Source: Chloroflexota bacterium (GTDB lineage: Bacteria > Chloroflexota > Anaerolineae > 4572-78). From it: 16,171 bases of DNA. Below the pieces are notes generated by a model that saw only the letters and a list, made by a program, of their open reading frames with translations, made no database searches and was not told the DNA's origin. Position numbers and translations under genes: made by a program. Location: NCBI GenBank assembly GCA_024278015.1, contig JAJRUC010000133.1, positions 1-16,171 on the forward strand. Direction: 5' to 3'. Below are positions 7,362-13,879 of the stretch, piece by piece (positions within the stretch are counted from its first letter, which is position 1; each line of letters begins with the position of its first letter).

Positions 7362-8618
7362 ATGAAGAAACTGACCTTTATCACCATAATCCTTGTTTTT
7401 GCCGCTGTGATAGTGTACCTGACCCTGGGGCAACAACCCGCGCAGGCCGCCGGTGATGACCGCGCGCCGATTGCCGGCTCCGGGACTATTGAGGGCGAAA
7501 GCATCATCATTGCCGCCGAAATGGGTGGTCGGGTGACGGCTGTCGCTGTGGCCGAAGGTTCGGAAGTGGCTGCCGGTGAGACGCTGGTTGAACTGGACCA
7601 CATCGCGCTCGATTCTCAACTGGCGGAACTGAACGCCGGTATCGCCACGGCCAAAGCCAATCTGGCCGCCGTCAAAGACCAGCCTCGCCCTGAAGCAGTG
7701 GCCGTGGCCCAGGCGGAACTGTCGCAAGCCGAAGCGCAACGGGACAGCGCCTATCAGGTGTGGCAGGCCATACTTCCCCTGCCGGCAGACCCGCAAATGT
7801 TAATGCCCGCCATCAAAGAAATGCAGGGCCAAATCAAACAGGCCGAAGGGCAAATTGAACAAGCCCGGGCCGAACTGAAACGCGCCCAAATTCAGGAAGA
7901 GGCCGCCAGTCGGGACCAAAGCAGCCACGCCGCGCTGGTGGGGTATCAAATTACGCAAAAACAGCGGGCCGCCGCTGAAATTGGCGTGCAAATGGCCGAA
8001 GCGCAGGTGCAGATGCTGAAAATTCAACTGGCCCATCTGTGGGAGCAGTACACCAATCCGGTAGAACTGCAAGTGCAGGCCAATCAGGCCGAAGCCGGCT
8101 ATCACATTGCCGAAGCCGCCGTAGCTTTGGCTCAGGCAAACGTTAAGCCCGTACAGGCCGGCCCCACCGCCGCAGAAATTGCCGTGGCCGAAGCGCAGGT
8201 TCGGCTGGCCCAAAGCGCCCTGGCCCTGATTGACGCTCAACGCGCCCAACTGACCCTGACCGCCCCCCGCGCCGGCGTCATCACCACCCGCGTCATCAAC
8301 CCCGGCGAACTGGCCGTTCCCGGCGCAACGTTGCTTAAACTGACCGACCTTGACCGCGTGACCCTGCGCGTCTTCATTCCGGAAACGCAAATAGGTCGCG
8401 TGCAGTTGGGCCAAAACGCCATCGTCAGCATCGATTCCGTTTCGGATGAATTTGCAGGAACCGTCACCTACATCGCCAATGAGGCCGAATTTACGCCCAA
8501 AAACGTGCAAACCAAAGAAGAGCGCGTTAATCTGGTGTACGCCGTGGAAGTAACGCTTGATAATCCGGCTCATATCCTGAAGCCCGGTATGCCCGCCGAT
8601 GTGGAAATTATGCCTTAG
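7362..8618 (+). CDS. HlyD family membrane fusion protein, second copy
   Basis: This 418-residue adaptor has an N-terminal anchor or signal segment (residues 1-24, MKKLTFITIILVFAAVIVYL, followed by QPAQAAG). It then has a lipoyl half-motif (GSGTIEGESIIIAAEMGGRV), a long Ala/Gln/Glu coiled-coil hairpin (about 75-290), the second lipoyl half (LTLTAPRAGVITTRVINPGEL) and a beta-barrel with the same NVQTKEERVNLVYAV phrase as the preceding protein. The frame is open from a TTG at 7338, but GAGG at 7351-7354 lies 7 bases before the ATG at 7362 and the following residues form a proper membrane anchor, so 7362 is preferred. The preceding stop is only 13 bases upstream. Two different adaptors in one exporter operon suggest a mixed adaptor ring. 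The protein lacks the aromatic insertion seen in its neighbour. Confidence 0.92.
   Translation: MKKLTFITIILVFAAVIVYLTLGQQPAQAAGDDRAPIAGSGTIEGESIIIAAEMGGRVTAVAVAEGSEVAAGETLVELDHIALDSQLAELNAGIATAKANLAAVKDQPRPEAVAVAQAELSQAEAQRDSAYQVWQAILPLPADPQMLMPAIKEMQGQIKQAEGQIEQARAELKRAQIQEEAASRDQSSHAALVGYQITQKQRAAAEIGVQMAEAQVQMLKIQLAHLWEQYTNPVELQVQANQAEAGYHIAEAAVALAQANVKPVQAGPTAAEIAVAEAQVRLAQSALALIDAQRAQLTLTAPRAGVITTRVINPGELAVPGATLLKLTDLDRVTLRVFIPETQIGRVQLGQNAIVSIDSVSDEFAGTVTYIANEAEFTPKNVQTKEERVNLVYAVEVTLDNPAHILKPGMPADVEIMP
8487..8545 (+). repeat. Copy 2 of the 59-bp segment shared by the two HlyD genes
   Basis: This is the counterpart of 7205-7263, with five mismatches over 59 bases. It lies in the same structural position, the beta-barrel domain near the C-terminus, of the second HlyD-type protein. 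Confidence 0.8.
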
Positions 8619-8694
8619 TGTTTTGAACCGGGGAAAGAGAGAGAGGACGCAAAAGTTTACAGAGAAAGACAGAAAATATACAGGAGTTCAGGCT

Positions 8695-9507
8695 ATGGAT
8701 TTGGCGCAAACACTTTATGTTGAGGAAACAGGTATAAAAGATGGCCCTACGGTGGTCTTCCTCCCCGGTCTGGGGGGAACAACGCACTATTGGCAGGGGC
8801 GTTTAGGGTCGCTTGAACAGAACTGCCATATCTTGCTTGTAGACACGCTTGGTTTTGGTCAGTCTCCCAAGCCCTGGGTTAAATATAGCGCCGAACAACA
8901 TATTGAGGCTTTATACCGCACCTTAAGCCAACAAGCGCCTTTCACACTCGTGGGCCATTATATGGGAACAGTGTTGGCTATCGCTTATGCGGCGCGTTAC
9001 CCGGCGCAAGTGGAGCGCTTGATTTTGTTTAGTGTGCCCTATTTTGGCACCCGGGAACAAACATACCAGCACTTTCATCATGGGACGCTTCTGGATAGAT
9101 GGTTTTTAACCAATATGGCGCTGGCCGCGCTGATTTGCATTATGACCCGGCGATTATTGGGGTGGCTTTTGCCCTATGTTCTGCGCGATATGCCGCCGGA
9201 AGTTGCAAAAGATTTGGTTAAACACACTTGGCGTTCCTTCACATCTTCTCTGTGGGAAGTAATTTACAACTACGACCCTAAACAGGATGTCGCTAAATTA
9301 AGCCGTCACCTTCCTGTCCTTTGTATACACGGCGAACAAGACCGCACCGCGCCAATTGAGGGCGTTTACCAATTGGCTTTGGGGCAACCCAATTGGGAAA
9401 TTCTTGCCTTGCCCAAAGCAGACCATCATCCCCTTTTGCGCAATCCTGATGTATGCTTCCAGGCTATTGAAACCACTTTGGCTTGTAGACAAAATGCCCA
9501 TGAGTAA
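8695..9507 (+). CDS. Alpha/beta-hydrolase fold protein with Ser-to-Tyr nucleophile change
   Basis: This 270-residue protein has the alpha/beta-hydrolase layout: the oxyanion-loop region FLPGLGGTTHYW, strand LLVDTLGFGQSPKP, the nucleophile elbow, an acid region (IHGEQDRTAPIEG) and a terminal His region (KADHHPLL). The elbow reads GHYMGT, so Tyr89 stands where Ser is expected in G-x-S-x-G. One base (TAT versus TCT) separates the two. Hydrolysis by the usual triad is therefore doubtful; a non-catalytic or altered role is inferred. The cap region (about residues 138-168) is strongly hydrophobic and may touch the membrane. AGGAG at 8682-8686 lies 8 bases before the ATG at 8695; the open frame back to 8599 runs into the HlyD gene and is rejected. 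Codon use is visibly AT-richer than in its neighbours, a hint of separate origin. The next gene overlaps its end. Confidence 0.88.
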   Translation: MDLAQTLYVEETGIKDGPTVVFLPGLGGTTHYWQGRLGSLEQNCHILLVDTLGFGQSPKPWVKYSAEQHIEALYRTLSQQAPFTLVGHYMGTVLAIAYAARYPAQVERLILFSVPYFGTREQTYQHFHHGTLLDRWFLTNMALAALICIMTRRLLGWLLPYVLRDMPPEVAKDLVKHTWRSFTSSLWEVIYNYDPKQDVAKLSRHLPVLCIHGEQDRTAPIEGVYQLALGQPNWEILALPKADHHPLLRNPDVCFQAIETTLACRQNAHE

Positions 9508-10429
9508 AATCAAACGTTTATTGCAGTCTTTCTCCGGGCCGGGGCCGGCCGAACAATTGCTCATATCACCCGGCGATTTGGCCCGCCTGACTGTGGTAAT
9601 GTTTCTCTGGGCACTTTGCTTTCCCCTCATCACCGTTGGCCTGTCGGCGGCGTCGCCCCTTTACTTTGCCGCCTTACGTTCTTTTGTAGCCGGCGCAGGG
9701 TTATTATTGCCGGCCTTTGTGCTGCGCCGGCCTTTGCCGCAAGGCTGGAAGGTGTGGCTTACCTTGTCTGGGGTGGGTCTCAGTGTCGCCAGCCTGGGCT
9801 TTGGCGGGATGTTCCTGGCCGGCGGGGTTGTCAGCCCCGGTTTGGCTACCGTCCTGGCCAACGTTCAACCGCTTATTGCCGCCGGGTTGGCCTATTTTGT
9901 CCTGAGCGAGCGGCTGGGGCCGCGTCGCCGGGTGGGTTTGTTTCTGGGCCTGGCCGGTATCATTTTGGTTGCTGCGCCGGGCTTCGGCAACGGCGACGCC
10001 AACAGCAGCCCAATTGGCGTTGTTTACATCTTGCTGGGCGCTATCGGCGTGGCTGTGGGCAATGTGCTGCTCAAGCATCTGGCCGGGCAAGTTGACCTGC
10101 TGATGGCCTCCGGCTGGCAATTTGTCCTGGGCGGCGTGCCCTTGTTCCTGGCCGCCCAGGTCTTCGAGTCTCCGGTACGGGTTGAATGGAGTCTCACTTT
10201 TGTGGCGGTATTGCTGACCCTGGGGTTGCTGGGCACTGCTCTGGCCTTTGCCTTGTGGTTCTCATTGCTGCATCGGGGCGAACTGACCCGTTTGAACACC
10301 TTCACCTTCCTGACCCCCGCCTTTGCCCTCGCCATGGGGGCAATCTTCTTTGGCGAAAGCCTGCGCCTGATAGAAATCGGCGGCATTGCCCTGATACTGG
10401 TCGGCGCGTTGTGGGCCAGTCGCAGGTAA
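9494..10429 (+). CDS. EamA/DMT-family permease (RhaT/YdcZ-like drug/metabolite transporter)
   Basis: This protein of about 311 residues has ten predicted membrane segments in two tandem EamA halves. Family phrases are MFLWALCFPLITVGLSAASPLYFAALRS at the start of the first half, the segment VLANVQPLIAAGLAYFVLSERLG closing it, and TFLTPAFALAMGAIFFGES near the end of the second. Such carriers move amino acids, nucleosides or other small metabolites across the cytoplasmic membrane. The frame is open from 9356, but that extension lies inside the hydrolase gene. ATG codons at 9494 and 9500 overlap the hydrolase stop (9505-9507) by a few bases and place a short cytoplasmic tail before the first membrane segment. 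No clear ribosome site is seen, so translation is probably coupled to the hydrolase. The substrate is unknown. Confidence 0.9.
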   Translation: MPMSKIKRLLQSFSGPGPAEQLLISPGDLARLTVVMFLWALCFPLITVGLSAASPLYFAALRSFVAGAGLLLPAFVLRRPLPQGWKVWLTLSGVGLSVASLGFGGMFLAGGVVSPGLATVLANVQPLIAAGLAYFVLSERLGPRRRVGLFLGLAGIILVAAPGFGNGDANSSPIGVVYILLGAIGVAVGNVLLKHLAGQVDLLMASGWQFVLGGVPLFLAAQVFESPVRVEWSLTFVAVLLTLGLLGTALAFALWFSLLHRGELTRLNTFTFLTPAFALAMGAIFFGESLRLIEIGGIALILVGALWASRR

Positions 10430-10598
10430 ATATAACGCCCTGTTCCAAAGCCGTTGCCATTCTCTCGCGTACATGGCGTTAAAATCCCTCCATCGCGCAA
10501 CAACACCAGGACGGGGACAAAACAGTCCTCTTCAATGTGCATGATTTTGAAGATTTCGATATAATAACACCCGTGATGATGTCTGTCTCTAAACAAGA

Positions 10599-10610
10599 TG
10601 ACAAATGTCA
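10599..10610. promoter_or_regulatory. Palindrome TGACA-AA-TGTCA, possible regulator site
   Basis: TGACAAATGTCA is a perfect inverted repeat with 5-base arms and a 2-base spacer. It ends directly before the proposed -35 element at 10611-10616, a position usual for an activator. The cognate protein is unknown. Confidence 0.4.
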
Positions 10611-10640
10611 CTGTCAAAAATAAAGGTGATTGAGTATACT
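10611..10640 (+). promoter_or_regulatory. Possible sigma-70 promoter of the GltD-like gene
   Basis: CTGTCA (10611-10616, four of six matches to TTGACA) and TATACT (10635-10640, five of six matches to TATAAT) are separated by 18 bases. Transcription would begin near 10647, inside the CTAACAT/ATGTTAG palindrome. The -35 match is weak, which fits a promoter that needs an activator. Confidence 0.45.
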
Positions 10641-10656
10641 AACATTATTATGTTAG
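10639..10656. promoter_or_regulatory. Palindrome CTAACAT-N4-ATGTTAG, possible repressor operator
   Basis: A perfect inverted repeat with 7-base arms and a 4-base spacer (TATT) overlaps the end of the proposed -10 element and the predicted transcription start. This is a typical repressor position. The regulator is not encoded next to it and is unknown. Confidence 0.5.
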
Positions 10657-10777
10657 AAGGTTGTGTGGTAGAATTTTTCAGATTTGATGCGCAATAACCA
10701 CTCTCCGGCATACCCGTCAATATTGCACAAAAAGCACAATCGTACATAATCTGTTTTCAATGGAGGAAGACAAACCT

Positions 10778-11809
10778 ATGACGAATGAAACCGGCTATCG
10801 AGATGTGAATCGCCAAAAACGGGCGGTGAAATTGCCAACCGAATATGATAAAAGGCCCATTGAAGAGCGAATTACCGACTTTGCCGAAGCAATTCTGGGT
10901 TTCAACGATACCACAGCCGTGGTCGAAGCCTCCCGGTGCCTGCAATGCCCCGCACCGCAGGCATGCACCTTGAGCTGCCCGGCGGGCAACGATATTCCGG
11001 AAGCGTTGTGGCTTACCAGCCAGGGTGATTTTGTCGGGGCGGCCAAAGTCTTCGCCGCCACCAGCCCCCTGCCGGAAGTGTGCGGGCGGGTGTGCCCCAA
11101 CCTGTGCCAGCAGGGTTGCGTTTTGGGGCGATATTTCGGGTCAATCTCCATTGGTAAACTGGAAGCCTTTGTCTCTGACATCGCCAGAAAAGAGGGCGCC
11201 TTGAAAATAGCCCCCCCCTCCAAAAAAACCGACAAACGCATTGCCATAGTAGGGTCTGGTCCGGCGGGCATTACCGTGGCCGAAGATATGATAAAAAACG
11301 GCCATCAAGTGACCGTATACGAGGCCTGGCCCGTACCCGGCGGGGTGATGGTTTACGGTATTCCCAATTTCAAACTTGATAAATACGTCGTTCAGAAGAA
11401 AATCAAGGACCTTGAAGAGGTTGGCGTTAAATTTGTCACCAATACCCGCATCGGACAGGACATAACCGTTGAACAACTTCTGGCCGAAAACGATGCCGTG
11501 TTCCTGGGAACGGGGGCCGGCGTTGAAGCCTCGATGGATATTCCCGGCGAAAAACTGGGCCACATCTACAAATCCACCGATTACCTCATCCGCTCTAACG
11601 TGCCCACCGAAATGCTGCCCGAAGACCGGCGCGAAAAGCCGTTTGTGGGCAGGCGGGTGGCCGTCATCGGTGGCGGCGATACCGCCGTGGATTGCGCCCG
11701 CACCTCTATCCGGCGCGGCGCAGAAGAAGTGACCATCGTCTATCGGCGCACCGAAAAGAAATGCCCGGCAACAAGGTTGAGCGCGGCACATCCCTTGAAG
11801 AAGGCGTAA
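10778..11809 (+). CDS. gltD: GltD-like FAD/Fe-S oxidoreductase, N-terminal part before frameshift
   Basis: This is the N-terminal two thirds of a glutamate-synthase small-subunit-type oxidoreductase, which passes electrons from NAD(P)H through FAD and Fe-S clusters. The Cys clusters are CLQCPAPQACTLSCP and CGRVCPNLCQQGC (residues about 52-115). An FAD Rossmann motif GSGPAG follows, with EAWPVPGGVMVYGIPNFKLDK, then an NADP motif GGGDTAVDCARTSIRRG. GGAGG at 10762-10766 supports the ATG at 10778 (spacing 11); an in-frame ATG at 10760 overlaps that site and is less likely. Homology stops at RRTEK (about 11758). The last 15 or so codons, KKCPATRLSAAHPLKKA, are out-of-frame translation to a TAA at 11807-11809. 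The missing remainder continues in the next frame (11761-12243). Joined, the protein would have about 488 residues, the normal family length. Confidence 0.85.
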   Translation: MTNETGYRDVNRQKRAVKLPTEYDKRPIEERITDFAEAILGFNDTTAVVEASRCLQCPAPQACTLSCPAGNDIPEALWLTSQGDFVGAAKVFAATSPLPEVCGRVCPNLCQQGCVLGRYFGSISIGKLEAFVSDIARKEGALKIAPPSKKTDKRIAIVGSGPAGITVAEDMIKNGHQVTVYEAWPVPGGVMVYGIPNFKLDKYVVQKKIKDLEEVGVKFVTNTRIGQDITVEQLLAENDAVFLGTGAGVEASMDIPGEKLGHIYKSTDYLIRSNVPTEMLPEDRREKPFVGRRVAVIGGGDTAVDCARTSIRRGAEEVTIVYRRTEKKCPATRLSAAHPLKKA

Positions 11810-12243
11810 GAATTAACTACCTGCAAGCGCCGGTCGAATACATCGGCGATGAAAACGGCAATGTCAAAGCCATGAAGGTCATCAAGATGGAACTGGGCGA
11901 ACCGGATGCTTCCGGGCGGCGGCGGCCGGTGCCCATTGAAGGCTCTGAGTTTATTATGGAAGTTGACACCGTGGCGCTGGCCGTCGGCTACTGGCCCGAC
12001 CCCTTCCTGGGCGACAAGACCGAAAACCTGGCTACCTATAAATGGGGACTCATTCTGGCCGAAGACGAAGTGGGCGCCACCACCCGCGAAGGAGTCTTTG
12101 CCGCCGGCGATAACGTCCACGGCCCGGATTTGATTATCACCGCCATCGCTTCGGCGCACCGGGCGGCGGACAGTATGCAGGATTATCTAAACGGCAACGC
12201 CGTTAAACTGCCGACGCCCCCCCCGCCCCGCAAAAGGAAGTAA
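11761..12243 (+). CDS. gltD: GltD-like oxidoreductase, C-terminal part after frameshift
   Basis: This reading frame carries the missing end of the GltD-like enzyme: MPGNKVERGTSLEEGVRI, the rest of the NADP domain, and the terminal FAD-binding segment GVFAAGDNVHGPDLIITAIASAHRAADS. A Pro/Lys-rich tail (PTPPPPRKRK) ends it. The frame is open from 11692, but true homology takes over around 11755-11762. There the expected Glu-Met-Pro (EMPGNK) is broken because one base, most simply a G before AAATG, is missing. The ATG at 11761 is the family's internal methionine, so independent translation is possible but there is no ribosome site. It ends 17 bases before a strong terminator. It is either a real pseudogene half or an assembly or sequencing error in an A-rich run. 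Confidence 0.8.
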   Translation: MPGNKVERGTSLEEGVRINYLQAPVEYIGDENGNVKAMKVIKMELGEPDASGRRRPVPIEGSEFIMEVDTVALAVGYWPDPFLGDKTENLATYKWGLILAEDEVGATTREGVFAAGDNVHGPDLIITAIASAHRAADSMQDYLNGNAVKLPTPPPPRKRK

Positions 12244-12259
12244 ACTATTCCCCCGCCGG

Positions 12260-12288
12260 CTTCCCCCCGGTTTCGGGGGGAAGTTTTT
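12260..12288 (+). terminator. Strong rho-independent terminator after the GltD-like gene
   Basis: A perfect 10-bp stem is formed by CTTCCCCCCG (12260-12269) and CGGGGGGAAG (12274-12283). The loop is GTTT and TTTTT follows at 12284-12288. It begins 17 bases after the GltD-like stop and closes that transcript. The FMN reductase gene ends at 12330 on the other strand, so the region is convergent; the opposite orientation lacks a good T-tract. Confidence 0.9.
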
Positions 12289-12329
12289 ACTTCCCTCCTT
12301 TGTATCGTACCCCTACGGACAAAAGCGGT

Positions 12330-12947
12330 TCAGGTGGCCGTCTGTTCCCCACCCGGATTTGCCGGGGCGGCCTGCCACGCTTCCAGAAAATCTCTGGCCC
12401 CTTTCGAGGTGTGCAAATACGCAAATTGTGTCACTTTCCGGCCCAAATCATGCAACCGTTCTTCCAGGGCCTGGTTTTTTAACCGGCCATCATCATTGAA
12501 CGCATCGTCTGCATCCCCAATGCTGACTTGTTCCGGGATAACCCAGGCGTGCAGATTGCGGCCCACCGTGCGCAGGCCGTTCAGGGCGTTGACCGCGCCC
12601 ATCTTGCCCCCCGAAACCCCGACCAGCCCCACCATTTTGCCCCCAAACTGGGCAAACCCCATCAAATCAATGGCGTTTTTCAGCACCCCGCTGAAACCGG
12701 CGTGATATTCCGGCGTGCCCAAAATAATTCCCTGCGCCGAAGAAACAGCCGCCCGCAAGCGATGCACATCGGCGGGGTAATCGCTGCCGCCATCGCAAAA
12801 AACCAGATTATAGGTTTTCAAATCGATGAGTTCCGTCTCCGCACCGAGAGTCGCCGCGCCTTCCAACGCAATTTTCACCGCTTTCCGGGTGTGGCTGTCT
12901 GCCCTTAAACTGCCCACAAGGCCCACTATTTTCAACTGTTCTGCCAT
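12330..12947 (-). CDS. NADPH-dependent FMN reductase / flavodoxin-like azoreductase family
   Basis: This is a 205-residue flavodoxin-fold reductase. The phosphate-binding loop reads GLVGSLRADSHTRK (residues 9-22). The FMN-contacting motif is GTPEYHAGFSGVLKNAIDLM, and VGLVGVSGGKMGA is another family segment. Members reduce free FMN, quinones, azo dyes or metals with NAD(P)H in the cytoplasm; the actual substrate cannot be read from the sequence. On the minus strand AAAGGATAG precedes the ATG at 12947 at a normal distance, supporting the start. It is divergent from the PyrK-like operon, with a shared 146-bp intergenic region, and convergent with the GltD-like gene. The length is slightly over the family norm because of an Ala/Pro-rich tail. 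Confidence 0.92.
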   Translation of the reverse strand: MAEQLKIVGLVGSLRADSHTRKAVKIALEGAATLGAETELIDLKTYNLVFCDGGSDYPADVHRLRAAVSSAQGIILGTPEYHAGFSGVLKNAIDLMGFAQFGGKMVGLVGVSGGKMGAVNALNGLRTVGRNLHAWVIPEQVSIGDADDAFNDDGRLKNQALEERLHDLGRKVTQFAYLHTSKGARDFLEAWQAAPANPGGEQTAT

Positions 12948-12985
12948 TATTCTCTATCCTTTTGGATTGATGGATACTGACCGGG

Positions 12986-13013
12986 AGTATAGTCTGCCGC
13001 CGATAATACGCAA
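12986..13013 (-). promoter_or_regulatory. Possible promoter of the FMN reductase gene
   Basis: On the minus strand TTGCGT (13013-13008, three of six consensus matches) and TATACT (12991-12986, five of six) are 16 bases apart. The leader before the ATG at 12947 would be roughly 30 bases and contains the AAGGAT ribosome site. The -35 match is poor, so this is a moderate call. Confidence 0.4.
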
Positions 13014-13054
13014 AAAGGCAAGCCGGTTCATCGCCCCCGCGAAACAGTCCGTTT

Positions 13055-13084
13055 TTGTCTTTTTCCGGTTGCGTACAGTACAAT
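13055..13084 (+). promoter_or_regulatory. Promoter of the PyrK-like operon, probably giving a near-leaderless mRNA
   Basis: TTGTCT (13055-13060, four of six matches) and TACAAT (13079-13084, five of six) are 18 bases apart. Transcription should start about 13090-13093, at or a few bases before the ATG at 13094. The bases before this ATG (CAATACAACCTGA) contain no purine-rich ribosome site, which agrees with leaderless initiation. Confidence 0.5.
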
Positions 13085-13093
13085 ACAACCTGA

Positions 13094-13879
13094 ATGAAGC
13101 CCGTAACCCTGACGTTCATCGAAAAAACGCGCATTGCCCCCGCAATGTGGCAGTTTATATTCGTTGCCGACAAGCCGCTGCCCCCCTTTCAGCCGGGACA
13201 ATTTTTTTTGGCCCGGACAGGCAACATGTTCTCCGCCTATTTACCGCGCCCCTTGTTTTTGGCTCCCTGCGATGAAGTTGCCGGCAACTGGCCGGTCTCC
13301 CGCTTTCAATTAACATTGAGCGCCCGCCACCTTGCCGACCGGGGGCTGGCGTGGTTGTTCAGTTGCCCCCCTGCCCGGAAAATTGACGCTTTCGGGCCGC
13401 TGGGTTGCGGGTTCACCCTGCCTGCAACAACCAAAAATTTACTGGTGCCGATTGATTTTGAGTTGGGGATGGGTGTGTTTTTGGTAGGGAGCTTATTTAC
13501 TATGCGAAAATCCTTGAACGTCACCCTCGCCTTCGAATCAAAAAACCCGCTTCCCGCCGCTATTGTCCGCCGCTTTCCGCCGCATGTTGAAATCACCACC
13601 ACCCTCACCACTGACCGGCTGCTGTGGCCGGACGCTATCATCGCCATTGGCGGCATCCCCTTCTATCAACGGCTAAAGGCCCGCTTGAGCGCGGTACGCT
13701 TGCGACCGGCGCCGGGGCTGGCCCAAATCCTGTTGGCCGATGCGCCCCTGCGGCCGTGCGGCGTGGGCGCGTGCGGCCTGTGCGCCGTACCCACCGCCGC
13801 CGGCTCCCGCCTGGCCTGTCTGGCCGGCCCCGTGTTCGATTTGGCAACTCTCGACCTGGAGGTTTTGGCAGATGATTGA
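13094..13879 (+). CDS. PyrK-like FAD/[2Fe-2S] electron-transfer protein (divergent)
   Basis: This 261-residue protein has the layout of the dihydroorotate dehydrogenase electron-transfer subunit. A ferredoxin-reductase-like FAD domain carries QPGQFFLAR and LPRPLFLA (the equivalent of the RPxS flavin motif). A nucleotide-binding-like domain follows, and a C-terminal [2Fe-2S] motif has Cys222, Cys227, Cys230 and Cys242 (C-x4-C-x2-C-x11-C) followed by GPVFD, a PyrK hallmark. The expected glycine-rich GGGIGVAP segment that binds NAD is absent: residues about 115-135 read KNLLVPIDFELGMGVFLVGS. NAD(H) use is therefore doubtful. The gene order, with the PyrD-like gene overlapping it by 8 bases, matches pyrK-pyrD of other bacteria. 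There is no ribosome site before the ATG; the promoter lies directly upstream. A role in electron transfer to the PyrD-like partner is inferred. Confidence 0.8.
   Translation: MKPVTLTFIEKTRIAPAMWQFIFVADKPLPPFQPGQFFLARTGNMFSAYLPRPLFLAPCDEVAGNWPVSRFQLTLSARHLADRGLAWLFSCPPARKIDAFGPLGCGFTLPATTKNLLVPIDFELGMGVFLVGSLFTMRKSLNVTLAFESKNPLPAAIVRRFPPHVEITTTLTTDRLLWPDAIIAIGGIPFYQRLKARLSAVRLRPAPGLAQILLADAPLRPCGVGACGLCAVPTAAGSRLACLAGPVFDLATLDLEVLADD

Larger units (their letters stand above)
10430..10777. other. AT-richer intergenic region upstream of the GltD-like gene
   Basis: This stretch of 348 bases has no convincing gene. It is clearly AT-richer than the coding DNA. It holds two perfect short palindromes (10599-10610 and 10639-10656) and a plausible promoter between and over them, leaving a leader of about 130 bases before the GltD-like start. 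A TATAAT at 10560-10565 has no matching -35. No terminator with a T-tract was found after the EamA gene. No tRNA or recognisable riboswitch was seen. Confidence 0.6.

Noticed and set aside
9356..9493. N-terminal extension of the EamA permease
   Set aside because: It lies wholly within the hydrolase gene and encodes no family feature; the first membrane segment follows naturally from the ATG at 9494 or 9500.
10560..10565. TATAAT upstream of the GltD-like gene as a promoter -10
   Set aside because: No -35-like hexamer is found 16-18 bases upstream; the TATACT at 10635 with CTGTCA is a better candidate.
11753..11764. Programmed -1 ribosomal frameshift in the GltD-like gene
   Set aside because: The in-register sequence does not form an X-XXY-YYZ slippery heptamer and no clear stimulatory hairpin directly follows; family members are normally encoded in one frame.
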